Source: CBDCUW01 sp963734865 (GTDB lineage: Bacteria; Planctomycetota; Planctomycetia; Pirellulales; Pirellulaceae). From it: 64,000 bases of DNA. Below the pieces are notes generated by a model. It saw only the letters and a program-made list of their open reading frames with translations, ran no database searches and was not told the DNA's origin. Made by a program: the position numbers and the translations under genes. Position 1 is the stretch's first letter, and the number at the start of each line of letters is the position of its first letter. Below, piece after piece: positions 1 through 9,836 of this stretch. The stretch spans positions 62,001 to 126,000 of the forward strand of contig CAVTIV010000004.1 of the NCBI GenBank assembly GCA_963734865.1, written 5' to 3'.

Positions 1-22
1 CGTCGACGGTCAGTTTGGGCAT
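1..22 (-). CDS. 5' end of an unidentified gene running off the window
   Basis: Only seven codons are inside the window. They read MPKLTVD, starting at the ATG whose complement is at 20-22, with a GGAG ribosome-binding motif about 6 bases upstream. A start of this kind occurs in 2Fe-2S ferredoxin-like N-termini such as those of NuoG-type NADH dehydrogenase subunits, but seven residues cannot establish that. The gene is divergent from the helicase that follows. Confidence 0.35.
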
Positions 23-170
23 GGAAAGCTCCGTGTTTGATTTGCTTGTCGCGAACGGTACAACGTGGCATCGCGTTTCTGTTTTGCGGTGATAAAATAG
101 CGGATTGGCTCAAAATATCCAAAGTGGGTCACGGAATCAGGAATCTCTTCGCCGGGTGGGAAGGCACGAC

Positions 171-3100
171 ATGGATTTGATGTCCGATGACGCAATCGGG
201 GCTTTCGGCTTGTTGGTCGCCGAAGCAGCCGAGCGTTTGGTCGATTCGCACGACGGATCGCTGGACAAACGTGCGGCAATGCTGTCGGTCGATTCGCCGA
301 CTTTCAGCAAGGAAAATGGCCGGATGCAGTTCGCCTTCAAGGTGAACGGAAACCGTCAGCAGCCGGTGATTGCCTCGATCGAAGTCGCCCCCCAGGGTGA
401 GGAGGACGACGAAGATTTCGATTTTTCTTTGCTCAGCGTGGCTTTGGACGCCAAACCCGATTGCGGCTGTGACCAATTTGCCAGCAGTCGGCGTTGTCCG
501 CACACACTGGCGATCGCGTGGTGGCTCCAGGAACAGCTTGGACGTCGCAGCATCAATCAGGTATTTGAGTTTTTTGGCGAATTGGAAGTCGATTCACTGG
601 CTGCCGGCCGGGAACTGGTCGACAGTCTGCTGGCGATCGCGGCGGAGTCGAGTGAGCGCGACGAAGCGGCGGAGGTGACACGGCTGCAGTGGCGAATCGG
701 ACTCTCCAATTCACGTTACTATTGTCCGGTCTTGATCACTCCCTATGAACAGCGTCCGCGTAAGAACGGGAAAGGATGGACCAAGGGGAAAGAGGTCCGT
801 GGCTTTGATTTGCTGCGGAGGGACTTTTCCCGGCATCCGATTGACAGCCGAATTGCCGCTTTGGTGGCAACGCCAAGTTACAGTTTCAACGAGGATCACT
901 ACGGAGAGTTCCAAGCGATCGAGGCATTGGCCGGTCATCCCAGCGTGGCTTGGGATGATGGCGAGGCGACCCCGATCACCGTGCTATCGGCGGAGCTGTC
1001 CCTGACGCTCAATCCGATCGAGACGGACAACGAATCGGATCACTCCAAATCGGAGCCCAGTGAATCGGAGCCCTCGGAGCCCTCGGAACCGATCGCGACG
1101 CGGTTTCGACCACAATTGCAGGTCTCGGGGATTGATGTCGATCCGGAGGAATGCGAAATCATCTTTGGCTACCGCAGTCCGATGGAGCCAATGGTGGTGC
1201 TTGCCGATCGCACACACCATCGGCTGATTGTTTGTTCATTGCGTGACGCCCGCGCGACTCGATTGATTCAATTCTTGCTTCGCAGTGAGATGTCCGAGGT
1301 TGTGCTCGATGGTGAAGCGGCGGCGCGTTTGTCGGTCGCCAGTGCCACCGTCGACCCACTCGTTCGCGTCGATCTGCCGGCTCAGTTAGCGGGACCGATC
1401 GAGCCGATTTCGGCCGAGCTGGTGTTCGAGCTTCGTCCCCGTCCGGGAGCCGGGTTGTTCGTTTCTCTGGCGATGCATGACCCGCGTTTTCGCGAAGTGC
1501 AGGTGCCCGGGCATGTACCGAAGATCGTGACCTGTTTGACGGCCGAAGGCCCGGTTCGACTGGAACGAAATCTGGCGATTGAGAAGACGATCGCCGATGA
1601 AGCCGTCGAGCGGTTCCAGTTGGATCGATTGTCACCGGATTCGATCTATCGCTGGGTTGCCGAGTCGGACGAAATTGCACTCGACCTGCTTGGCTCGCTC
1701 TACAGTGGCGGCGATCAAACGCCCCGTTTGATCTGGCCCGAGGGTGAATCGATCCGGGTCCGCGGCGAGATCACACCGTCGGCGCTACGGGTTCAAATTG
1801 ACGACCGTCGCGATTGGTTTGGACTCAGCGGATCGATCGTGCTGGGTGGTCGTGATGTCGACTTGGCCGATCTGTTGGCGGCGGTCCGTGACAACCGTTC
1901 GCTGGTCCGGGTCGGCGATCGAGAGTTCGCGAAAATCAGCGACACGTTTCGCAAGCGACTCGAGCAACTCGGTGATGTGGTGGTCAACGAACGTGGTTGC
2001 TTGAAGGTGGCCGATGCAGCGGTGCCTGTTGTCCAGGAGTTGATCGGCGAAGACGTTTCGTTAGAAGCGACCGCGCGGTGGCACGAGTCGATCCGGCGGC
2101 TGGAGTCCCTTGCCGATTGGATGCCAGAGAAACCGGATCGTCTGGAAGCGACATTGCGTGAATACCAGCTGGAGGGTTACCGCTGGCTGGCACGACTGAG
2201 TCGATGGGGTGTTGGCGGGGTGTTGGCCGACGACATGGGTTTGGGAAAAACGGTGCAGGCGCTCGGTGCGCTGATCGATCGTGCCGACGGCGGTCCGGCT
2301 TTGGTCGTCGCGCCCACCAGCGTCGGTGAGAACTGGGTTCGTGAAACGCAACGGTTCGCGCCCTCGCTGAGGCCGAAGCTGTATCGCGACAGCGATCGTG
2401 AGGAACTGGTCAAATCGGCCGCTGCGGGTGACTTGATCATCGTCAGCTATCAGCTCGTCCAGCGTGATGCCAAGCGGTTTGCCTCCCGCCCATGGCACAC
2501 ACTTGTGCTGGATGAGGCTCAATTCATCAAGAACGCGCAAACCAAAACGTCGCAAGCCATTCGGCGGATCGAGGCCGACTGGCGGATCGGTTTGTCGGGG
2601 ACACCGTTGGAGAACCACTTGGGCGAGTTGTGGAGCTTGTTTCGCACGCTCAGCCCGGGATTGCTGGGGTCGTGGGATCGGTTTCGCAATCGTTTTGCCG
2701 ATCCGATCGAGCGGCACAAGGACAATGAGCGTCGTCAATCGCTGGCCCGCTTGGTTCGCCCGTTCATCTTGCGCCGAACCAAGAACAACGTGCTCAAGGA
2801 GTTGCCGTCGCGAACCGAGATCACGCTGCAAGCCGAATTGAGCAAGCCTGAACGCAAGCGATACGAAGATGCACGACTGGCGGCGCTGGCGGAACTGAGC
2901 GGTGCCATGGATGACTCTCGACCGGGCGGTCAGCAGCGGATTCGGACGCTGGCATGGTTGACGCGATTGAGGCAGTTGGCATGTCATCCTCGTCTGGTCG
3001 ACAAGACCTGGAAAAAGAGTTCCGCCAAGCTGGATCTGTTGATGGAGCTGATCGAAGAGCTTCGCGATGGCGAACATCGCGCGTTGGTGTTTAGCCAATT

Positions 3101-3545
3101 CGTCAAGCATCTGACGGTAATTCGCGAGACCCTGGATGAGCAAGGGATCGAGTATCAGTACCTGGACGGGGCGACGCCCGCGAAGGAACGCCAGCGTCGC
3201 GTCGACGCGTTCCAAGAGGGTCAGGGCGAACTGTTCTTGATCTCGTTGAAGGCGGGGGGTACCGGACTCAATCTGACCGCCGCCGATTACGTGATCCACT
3301 TGGATCCCTGGTGGAATCCGGCGGTCGAGGATCAAGCCACCGACCGTGCCCATCGGATTGGCCAGCAGCGGCCGGTGACCGTGTACCGATTGGTCGCCCA
3401 GGGAACGATTGAGGAACAGATCTTGGAACTTCACGCCGACAAGCGAGAACTCGTCGCCGGCGTGCTCGATGGCACCGATCGCGCCGCCAGAATGGACACT
3501 CATGACCTGATCAAGCTGATCAAGGAAGGCGTGTCGACCTCCTGA
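171..3545 (+). CDS. SWIM zinc-finger SNF2/Swi2-family helicase
   Basis: A 1124-residue DNA-dependent ATPase of the SNF2 (HepA/RapA-like) superfamily, expected to translocate on duplex DNA or remodel protein-DNA complexes in the cytoplasm. A SWIM zinc finger (CGC...CPH) lies near residues 98-112. The C-terminal half holds the helicase core: Walker A DMGLGKT near residue 688, a DEAQ box near 780, SGTPLENH, and the C-terminal helicase motif with DPWWNP and TDRAHRIGQ near 1045-1065. A Glu/Ser/Pro-rich low-complexity stretch sits near residues 285-305. The ATG at 171 was chosen because GGGAAGG lies at good spacing upstream; an in-frame ATG at 105 would add 22 residues without a clear ribosome-binding site. 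It lies upstream of recA in the same orientation, but recA appears to have its own promoter. Confidence 0.93.
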   Translation: MDLMSDDAIGAFGLLVAEAAERLVDSHDGSLDKRAAMLSVDSPTFSKENGRMQFAFKVNGNRQQPVIASIEVAPQGEEDDEDFDFSLLSVALDAKPDCGCDQFASSRRCPHTLAIAWWLQEQLGRRSINQVFEFFGELEVDSLAAGRELVDSLLAIAAESSERDEAAEVTRLQWRIGLSNSRYYCPVLITPYEQRPRKNGKGWTKGKEVRGFDLLRRDFSRHPIDSRIAALVATPSYSFNEDHYGEFQAIEALAGHPSVAWDDGEATPITVLSAELSLTLNPIETDNESDHSKSEPSESEPSEPSEPIATRFRPQLQVSGIDVDPEECEIIFGYRSPMEPMVVLADRTHHRLIVCSLRDARATRLIQFLLRSEMSEVVLDGEAAARLSVASATVDPLVRVDLPAQLAGPIEPISAELVFELRPRPGAGLFVSLAMHDPRFREVQVPGHVPKIVTCLTAEGPVRLERNLAIEKTIADEAVERFQLDRLSPDSIYRWVAESDEIALDLLGSLYSGGDQTPRLIWPEGESIRVRGEITPSALRVQIDDRRDWFGLSGSIVLGGRDVDLADLLAAVRDNRSLVRVGDREFAKISDTFRKRLEQLGDVVVNERGCLKVADAAVPVVQELIGEDVSLEATARWHESIRRLESLADWMPEKPDRLEATLREYQLEGYRWLARLSRWGVGGVLADDMGLGKTVQALGALIDRADGGPALVVAPTSVGENWVRETQRFAPSLRPKLYRDSDREELVKSAAAGDLIIVSYQLVQRDAKRFASRPWHTLVLDEAQFIKNAQTKTSQAIRRIEADWRIGLSGTPLENHLGELWSLFRTLSPGLLGSWDRFRNRFADPIERHKDNERRQSLARLVRPFILRRTKNNVLKELPSRTEITLQAELSKPERKRYEDARLAALAELSGAMDDSRPGGQQRIRTLAWLTRLRQLACHPRLVDKTWKKSSAKLDLLMELIEELRDGEHRALVFSQFVKHLTVIRETLDEQGIEYQYLDGATPAKERQRRVDAFQEGQGELFLISLKAGGTGLNLTAADYVIHLDPWWNPAVEDQATDRAHRIGQQRPVTVYRLVAQGTIEEQILELHADKRELVAGVLDGTDRAARMDTHDLIKLIKEGVSTS

Positions 3546-3645
3546 GGGCGAGCATGGACCAGACGTGTCCCGACACGATCGGATACTAGAAATGTCGGGC
3601 GAATCAGCTTCCATGGGCGACGGCGCAGAAAATGGAAACCTTTTG

Positions 3646-3674
3646 TTGTGGTCGAACCGCCCGATCGGTACTAT
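3646..3674 (+). promoter_or_regulatory. sigma70-type promoter for recA
   Basis: A -35 box TTGTGG (3646-3651) and a -10 box TACTAT (3669-3674) are separated by exactly 17 bases. Transcription would start near 3681, leaving a leader of about 80 bases before the recA ATG. No convincing LexA-type operator was seen nearby. Confidence 0.55.
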
Positions 3675-3759
3675 ATGGACGTTCACTGATTTAGGGTCGT
3701 GCGAAAGCGTGCGAGTTTGGTGGGCGAGCACATCGTTTTTTCGGGAAGGAATTGAGGCA

Positions 3760-4887
3760 ATGGCGAAGAAGACAACAAAAACGGCGGCAAAAGAAAAGTT
3801 AGATCCGGGCCTAAAGGCAATGCTGGAACGTGAGCCGGGGCTGAAGACCACGCTGGAACAAATCGAGAAGACGTTCGGCGATGGTGCGATCATGCCGCTC
3901 GGGGCATCCCAGCGACTCAAGGTCGAGGGCATCCCCACGGGCAGCCTTAGCCTCGATATGGCTTTGGGGGGGCAAGGGATCCCACGAGGCCGGATCATTG
4001 AGATTTTTGGCCCGGAGTCGAGCGGCAAAACGACGCTGGCACTGCACGTCTGCGCGGAAGCACAAAAGACCGGCGGTATCGCGGCGATCATCGATGCCGA
4101 GCATGCCTTTGACCCTAGTTGGGCCAAAAAGCTGGGGGTGGAGCTCGACACACTGTTGGTCAGCCAGCCGGGCAGCGGGGAAGAGGCGATGCAGATCTGC
4201 GAGATGCTCGTCAAGAGCAACGCGGTGGATGTGATCGTGATCGACTCGGTCGCCGCACTGGTCCCCAAAAAGGAACTCGAGGGCGAGATCGGTGACAGCC
4301 ACGTCGGCTTGCAGGCTCGACTGATGAGTCAAGCGATGCGGAAGTTGACCGGTGTGATCGCCAAGAGCAAGTGTTCGGTGATCTTCATCAATCAGATTCG
4401 GGAAAAGATCGGCGTGATGTTCGGCAGCCCCGAAACGACACCCGGCGGCAGGGCGTTGAAGTTCTACACCTCGTGCCGAATCGATGTCCGCCGGATCGGT
4501 GCGCTCAAAGATGGTGAGGAACAGGTCGGGCAACGCGTGAAGGCAAAAATCGTCAAGAACAAGGTCGCTCCGCCATTCCGGATTGCCGAATTCGACATGA
4601 TGCACAGCAACGGGATCAGCTACGAAGGTGACCTTTTGGATCTCGGCACAACCCACAAGGTCGTCAGTCGTAGCGGCTCGTGGTTCAAGTATGGTGAAAC
4701 GTATCTTGGTCAAGGGAAGGAAAAGGCGCGTAACTTTTTGATCGAAAATACAGACATCGCCGACGAAATCAAACAGCAGGTTCTCGCCGCTGGTGGCTAT
4801 GCCACGCCCCTGGAAGATCCCCAGGGGGCCGAGCAAACCGCCGTGACTGACGACGAGGTGGAAACCGCGGATATGCCCAACAGTTGA
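3760..4887 (+). CDS. recA: recombinase RecA
   Basis: A 375-residue RecA, the strand-exchange ATPase of homologous recombination that also activates SOS repressor cleavage. Walker A GPESSGKTT is near residues 84-92, Walker B VIVIDSVAAL near 155-165, and the conserved INQIREKIGVMFGSPETTPGG stretch covers the DNA-binding loop region. A Lys-rich N-terminus and an acidic tail (DDEVETADMPNS) match normal bacterial RecA architecture and length. The ATG at 3760 is preceded by GGAAGGA at good spacing; an upstream in-frame ATG at 3565 would add 65 residues unlike any RecA and would include the promoter. The product is full length with no frame break. Confidence 0.98.
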   Translation: MAKKTTKTAAKEKLDPGLKAMLEREPGLKTTLEQIEKTFGDGAIMPLGASQRLKVEGIPTGSLSLDMALGGQGIPRGRIIEIFGPESSGKTTLALHVCAEAQKTGGIAAIIDAEHAFDPSWAKKLGVELDTLLVSQPGSGEEAMQICEMLVKSNAVDVIVIDSVAALVPKKELEGEIGDSHVGLQARLMSQAMRKLTGVIAKSKCSVIFINQIREKIGVMFGSPETTPGGRALKFYTSCRIDVRRIGALKDGEEQVGQRVKAKIVKNKVAPPFRIAEFDMMHSNGISYEGDLLDLGTTHKVVSRSGSWFKYGETYLGQGKEKARNFLIENTDIADEIKQQVLAAGGYATPLEDPQGAEQTAVTDDEVETADMPNS

Positions 4888-4926
4888 CGATTTCGGGTCA
4901 CGAATCCGCTGGTGAAATCGCAAAAG

Positions 4927-4952
4927 GTGTGGCCGGCGCCGTGCCGGCACAC
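4927..4952 (+). terminator. GC-rich hairpin downstream of recA
   Basis: The arms GTGTGGCCGGC and GCCGGCACAC form a stem with a single bulge 40 bases after the recA stop. No T-run follows, so this is a possible terminator or a simple repeat hairpin. The rest of the 296-base gap up to 5184 shows nothing recognisable. Confidence 0.35.
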
Positions 4953-5183
4953 CCGACGCTTGCTGCGATGAATCGCAGGGTCCGCATGGGCCATTGGCGA
5001 TGGTCGAGCGACCCGGCGCTCGTCATCGCTGCGCCGCCTCCCTGATCCACCCCTGCTCCTTTTGTTCGATCGGATCCTTCGCCGACGGCGATGCCCCTTT
5101 TGATTGGAGCTATGCTCGGAGTTAGACGGTTGCCATAATCATTCAGTCGAATGAACGATTCGACGGTTCGCAATTCCTGAGAA

Positions 5184-6023
5184 GTGAAAGAACGCCCGTT
5201 GACTACCAAGACGACCAGATCACTCCGTGTCGGTTCGTGTCTTGGCAAATACCGCCTCGAGCGTCGTCTTGGAAACGGAGGATTTGCGACCGTTTATGCC
5301 GCATTGGATACCGTGCTGGGAGTCCGAGTGGCACTGAAAATTCCCTCGCCCGACATGGTATCGGACGAGTTGATCGATGAGTTTCGCCGCGAAGTTCGTT
5401 TGACGCTGAAGCTGGATCATCCCAATATCTTGTCGATTCGCGATGCGACGTTCATCGACGATCGATTTGTGATCATCACCCCACTGGGCAATCGTACCCT
5501 GGAGGAACGGCTTCAGAAGCGAATGGCATTTGAGACTTCCTTTGACATTCTGCACCAGTTGCTCCAAGGCGTTGCCCACGCGCACGAGCGAGGCGTGATC
5601 CATTGCGACATCAAGCCGGCCAACATCCTGCTGTTTGGACGCAGCCATATTCGTCTGGCCGACTTTGGAATCGCCAAAGCGGCACAGCGGACGATCAGCG
5701 GATCGGGGACCGGCACGGTCGGCTTCATGGCTCCCGAGCAGGCGATGGGCAGACCGTCGGCAAGGTCGGACGTCTTTTCGATCGGATTGCTTGCTTACCG
5801 GATGTTTTCGGGTAGTTGGCCCGAATATCCCTTTGAGTGGCCGTTTGCCGGGGTTGCCCAGCTGCGTCGCAAGACCCACCCTGATCTGATCGCGATCATC
5901 CGCAAATCCCTCGCAATCAACCCACGTCACCGATACCGCGATGCCAGCCAAATGCTAGCGGCGTGGGAAAAGACACGTTTGAAAGCGACCCGATTCGCTC
6001 GGCGACACCGAGTGGAAAGCTAG
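5184..6023 (+). CDS. Ser/Thr protein kinase (Hanks type)
   Basis: A 279-residue protein made almost entirely of a eukaryotic-like kinase domain. The glycine loop LGNGGFATVY is near residue 30, the ATP-binding Lys is in VALKI near 50, the catalytic loop is HCDIKPANIL near 139, the Mg-binding DFG is near 160 and the activation segment ends in APEQ near 183. In the catalytic loop the usual HRD is HCD, so it is a non-RD kinase. There is no transmembrane segment or extracellular sensor domain, so it should act in the cytoplasm, perhaps driven by a partner. The start is GTG at 5184; a TTG at 5199 is an alternative. A PP2C phosphatase gene begins 38 bases downstream, suggesting a reversible phosphorylation pair in one operon. 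Confidence 0.93.
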   Translation: MKERPLTTKTTRSLRVGSCLGKYRLERRLGNGGFATVYAALDTVLGVRVALKIPSPDMVSDELIDEFRREVRLTLKLDHPNILSIRDATFIDDRFVIITPLGNRTLEERLQKRMAFETSFDILHQLLQGVAHAHERGVIHCDIKPANILLFGRSHIRLADFGIAKAAQRTISGSGTGTVGFMAPEQAMGRPSARSDVFSIGLLAYRMFSGSWPEYPFEWPFAGVAQLRRKTHPDLIAIIRKSLAINPRHRYRDASQMLAAWEKTRLKATRFARRHRVES

Positions 6024-6061
6024 AATGTAGACGAACCATCACGTCCCACCAGTGACCACAC

Positions 6062-6873
6062 ATGTCGACCACCACGACAAAACGACCGCGACACATTTAT
6101 GTCGAAAGCGACATGTCGTCACCCGAGTTGTTAGAAACATCCACGGGGGCGGTTGCTGTCCTCTGCCGTCGCTGTCCGGACAAGGACGAGCCCAACGATG
6201 ACAGTGCGGCGGTGGTGCAGACCGAGGGGGGGCGACGGTGATGGTCGTCGCCGACGGCGTCGGCGGATGCGCACTTGGTTATAAGGCGTCCGCCATTGCT
6301 GTCACTTCCGTCGTCCAACGCGTCGAGGCTGCCGATCCGATGGCCGATCTGAGGCCGGCGATTCTGGACGCGATCGAATCGGCCAATCGTGAGATCTTGG
6401 AATTAGGGATCGGTGCGGCCACCACGATCGCGGTGGTCGAGCTTCGTGACCGTGAGGCCCGGGCCTACAACGTTGGCGACTGCATGATGTTGATTGTCGG
6501 CCAGCGTGGCGCGTTGAAGTGGAAATCGACGCCTCATTCCCCGGTGGGATACGCGATCGAATCGGGGTTCTTGGATGAGAAAACGGCGATGAGTCATGAC
6601 GAGCGGCACATCGTCTCGAACGTCGTTGGATCGCAATCGATGCATATCGAAGTCGGTCCCAGCCGACCTTTGGCGGCGCGAGACACGGTTGTGATTGGCA
6701 GTGACGGTCTGTTCGACAACCTTCATCTGGCCGAGGTGATTGAACTCGCCCGCCGCGGCAAACCAGTCGATCGGCTCACGGCGATCGCCCAACTCGCCGC
6801 CACCCGGATGACGGGCAGCGATTCAGAACTGGCCGGAAAGCCGGATGATCTGACGATTCTGCTGCATGCCTAG
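6062..6873 (+). CDS. PP2C-family protein phosphatase (frame break in a G run)
   Basis: A Mn/Mg-dependent Ser/Thr phosphatase, probably opposing the kinase immediately upstream. Conserved blocks are VMVVADGVGG (metal-binding Asp), YNVGDCMM, IGSDGLFDN and the terminal DDLTILL. The long open frame begins only at 6238, in the middle of the first metal-binding block, and the missing N-terminus (MSTTTTKRPRH... to AVVQTEGG) lies in another frame from the ATG at 6062. The two join if the run of seven G at 6226-6232 had eight, giving TEGGATVMVVADG. Restored length is about 270 residues, normal for a stand-alone PP2C. The break is either a homopolymer sequencing error or a slippage switch. Confidence 0.85.
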
Positions 6874-7115
6874 CCGGCCCTTTTGACGGATGGAGTTGGG
6901 GCTCCTGGTCGACCGACAAAAGCTTGCGCGGTTCCGGCGACCGCGTTGAATGACATTTGGGTGTGCTCAATTCCACTGGACCTACTGCGGGTGATGTGAA
7001 CCAGGATGGATTTCCCGAACGATGTGCGGCCCAATCATTTCTTGGTTCAGTCCGATGGTAATCTGCTTTTTGCAAACGTCGGTTGGTAGCTTTACCCGCC
7101 ATTCCGAGCACGTGA

Positions 7116-7871
7116 ATGAGGAACTTGCAGTTGCCCGACAAGCGTCAGCATCGAGGACCTCATCCTCAAGATCGGGAGCTTTTCGCTCCACAGCAAGTTC
7201 CCCGACTGCGGCGCGCAGCGAGTGACTTGAGTTGGTTGCTGTCCAGAGGTTACACGTCGAACGCGGCGATCAAACTGGTCGGCGATCACCATTGCCTAAG
7301 CGCGCGGCAACGACTGGCGATCGGTCGCTGCGCCTGTGGCGAGGAGCAAGCGGCTCGCCGCCGCAAACACGAAATGACCATCGGCGAGCTCGTCGATCAA
7401 GAATTGTGGATCGATGGATTCAACGTTTTAACCTCGATCGAGGCGGCGCTCTCGGGCGGAGTGATCTTGCATGCGCGTGACGACTGTTATCGAGACATGG
7501 CCAGCATGCACGGCAGCTACAAAAAGGTCCGTGAGACGATCGCGGCGATTCGATTGATCGGCAACACAGTCGAACCGTGGAATCTGAGCCGATGCCACTG
7601 GTTGCTGGATCAACCCGTGTCCAATAGCGGCATGTTGAAGTCAATGTTGCGAGAGATCGCGGCCGAGTGTGGCTGGACATGGACCGCAGAACTCGTGCCT
7701 GACCCCGATCCGATACTTGGCAGAATCCATCATGTCGTCGCCTCCGCCGATAGTCAGATCCTCGATCGCGCCGACCGGTGGCTCAACTTGGCCAGGATCA
7801 TCATCGACAGGCAGATCCACGACGCCTGGCTCGTGGACTTATCGAACGTTGCCGACCGTGGTGAGCAATGA
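7116..7871 (+). CDS. DUF434 (COG2454-type) protein
   Basis: A 251-residue protein that resembles the DUF434 family, with the typical N-terminal block LSRGYTSNAAIKLVGDHHCL near residue 43 followed by RQRLAIGRCACG. The middle contains ELWIDGFNVLTSIEAALSGG, the conserved core of the following domain, and the C-terminal part ends with LARIIIDRQIHDAWLVDLS. The biochemical role of the family is unknown to me; the WIDGFN block resembles nucleotide-binding or PIN/NYN-like cores, which is only a resemblance. The gene converges on glnS. The 242 bases upstream show nothing recognisable. Confidence 0.75.
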   Translation: MRNLQLPDKRQHRGPHPQDRELFAPQQVPRLRRAASDLSWLLSRGYTSNAAIKLVGDHHCLSARQRLAIGRCACGEEQAARRRKHEMTIGELVDQELWIDGFNVLTSIEAALSGGVILHARDDCYRDMASMHGSYKKVRETIAAIRLIGNTVEPWNLSRCHWLLDQPVSNSGMLKSMLREIAAECGWTWTAELVPDPDPILGRIHHVVASADSQILDRADRWLNLARIIIDRQIHDAWLVDLSNVADRGEQ

Positions 7872-7979
7872 CTCGAGGGGCGTGCCGAGGCAATGTCCTG
7901 GCAATGCGATACGACGAAGCCAGCAGCCTGCCGAAGCTGCTTGGTCCCGCCCGCAGGAAATGGCAAAGACTGTTTCGCC

Positions 7980-9690
7980 CTAGTGCGTCTTGCCCTTCGC
8001 TTCCATCTTCTGCCAACTGTCGCGCAGGGGAACGATCCGGTTGAAGATCAGATTGTCCGCTTGGCTGTCTTGATCGACGACATAGTATCCAAGCCGTTCG
8101 AATTGAACTCGGTCACCGATCTTTGCCTCGGCCAGCGCGGGTTCGACCTGGGCGGTGGTGGTCGTCAGCGATTCGGGGTTCAGGTGATCAAGAAAGGATT
8201 TGCCGTTCTCACTCGATTCCGGGTTCTCGACCTTGAACAGTCGATCGTAGTTGCGGACTTGTGCGGCAACGGCGTGATCGGCGCTGACCCAATGAATCGT
8301 TCCTTTGACTTTTCGCCCCGACGTATCCGATCCGCTCTTGGTTGCCGGGTCATAAGTGCACAGGACTTCGCTGACGTTGCCATCGGAATCGTTGACGACA
8401 TCTTGGCAGTCAACGATATATCCGGCGCAGTCGGACCGCTCCGCCCTTCTTCAAACGAAAGTATTTCCGCGGAGCCTGTTCGCGAAAGTCCTCGCGTTCA
8501 ATGAGCAGATTGCCCGAGAAAGGTACTTCCCGTTTTCCGGCCGTCGGATCTTCGGGGTTGTTGATCGCTTCGGTCATCTCCACCTGACCGTCGGGCCAAT
8601 TGGTGATCGTCAACTTGATCGGATCCAGCACGGCCATTCGTCGCAGGGCAGTCGAGTTGAGGTGATCGCGAACCGCATTCTCCAGTCGAACCATATCGAT
8701 CGTGCTGTTGAACTTGGCCACACCGACATCGCTGGCAAAGTTGCGAATCGATTCCGGCGTGTAGCCACGACGTCTTAGCCCGCTGATGGTCGGCATCCGT
8801 GGATCGTCCCAACCGCTGACGTGTCCTTCCTTGACCAATTGCAGCAATTTGCGTTTGCTCATCACCGTGTAATTGAGGTTCAGTCGAGCAAACTCGATTT
8901 GTCGCGGATGATGAATCTGCAGTTTCTCGCAGAACCAGTCATACAAGGGACGATGGTTTTCGAATTCGAGCGTACAGATCGAGAATGAAATCTTTTCGAT
9001 CGAATCACTCTGGCCATGCGCCCAGTCGTACATCGGATAGATGCACCACTTGTCGCCGGTTCGATGATGTGCGGCTCGCAAGATACGATACATCACTGGA
9101 TCTCGCAGATTCAGATTCGGCGATGCCATGTCGATTTTGGCCCGTAGTGTTCGTGATCCATCTGGGAACTCGCCGGCTCGCATGCGGCGAAACAGGTCCA
9201 GGCTCTCCTTCGGCAGGCGGTCTCGGTAGGGGCTATTGCGGCCCGGTTCTCTCAGTGTGCCGCGATATTCTCGCGTTTGCTCGCCCGACAGGTCGCAGAC
9301 ATAGGCGTTCCCATTCTCAATCAGCTTCTCGGCCCATTGGTACAGTTGATCGAAGTAGTCGCTGGCGAAGTGGAGATTGTCCCAGCGAAATCCGAGCCAG
9401 CGAATGTCATCCTGAATCGACTCGACGTATTCGGTTTCTTCCTTGGACGGATTGGTGTCGTCAAACCGCAGGTTGCATGTCCCGTTGTACCGTTTCGCGA
9501 GTCCAAAATTCAGGCAGATACTCTTGGCATGTCCGATATGAAGGTAGCCGTTGGGCTCAGGAGGGAACCGCGTGAAGACGCCGGAAAACCTGCCATCAGC
9601 AAGGTTGGCGTCGATCGCCTGTTCAATGAAGTTTTTGGATTCTCGCTTCTCTTCCGTTTCGCCGTTCATTCGGTTCGCTCCAGAGGACAT
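7980..9690 (-). CDS. glnS: glutaminyl-tRNA synthetase (one frame break)
   Basis: A class I aminoacyl-tRNA synthetase that charges tRNA-Gln. HIGH (GYLHIGHAKS) is near residue 52 and the KMSKS equivalent is MSKRKL; the anticodon-binding beta-barrel domains follow. The frame is open from ATG 9690 to about 8430, where after AVRLR it hits a stop. The remaining C-terminus (GYIVDCQDVV... KVKGTIHWVSADHA... ending MEAKGKTH) continues in the neighbouring frame to the TAG at 7980. Removing one base near 8422-8430 restores about 570 residues, the usual GlnRS size. Because C-terminal residues are conserved past the break, a sequencing error is more likely than a real lesion. It sits a few kilobases from gltX. 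Confidence 0.93.
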
Positions 9691-9836
9691 TGGTTAGCAA
9701 CGGTATGGTTGCAAGGGGATGATGTCACCTCGCCTCTTGGGCACCGGTCTCTGCAGATTATGGGCGACCGAGGCTCCAGGTTCCCTCTTCCCCGAATCAC
9801 TCGCACGGGCAATTTTCCATTGGTAATGCCGGTCGC

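Noticed and set aside
2061..4268. 735-codon minus-strand open frame across the helicase and recA
   Set aside because: It is antisense to two strongly conserved genes, its translation is low-complexity Ser/Pro/Gln-rich sequence with no family motif, and GC-rich codon bias readily leaves such frames open.
3811..4950. 379-codon minus-strand open frame antisense to recA
   Set aside because: Shadow of the recA codon pattern; no motif and no ribosome-binding site.
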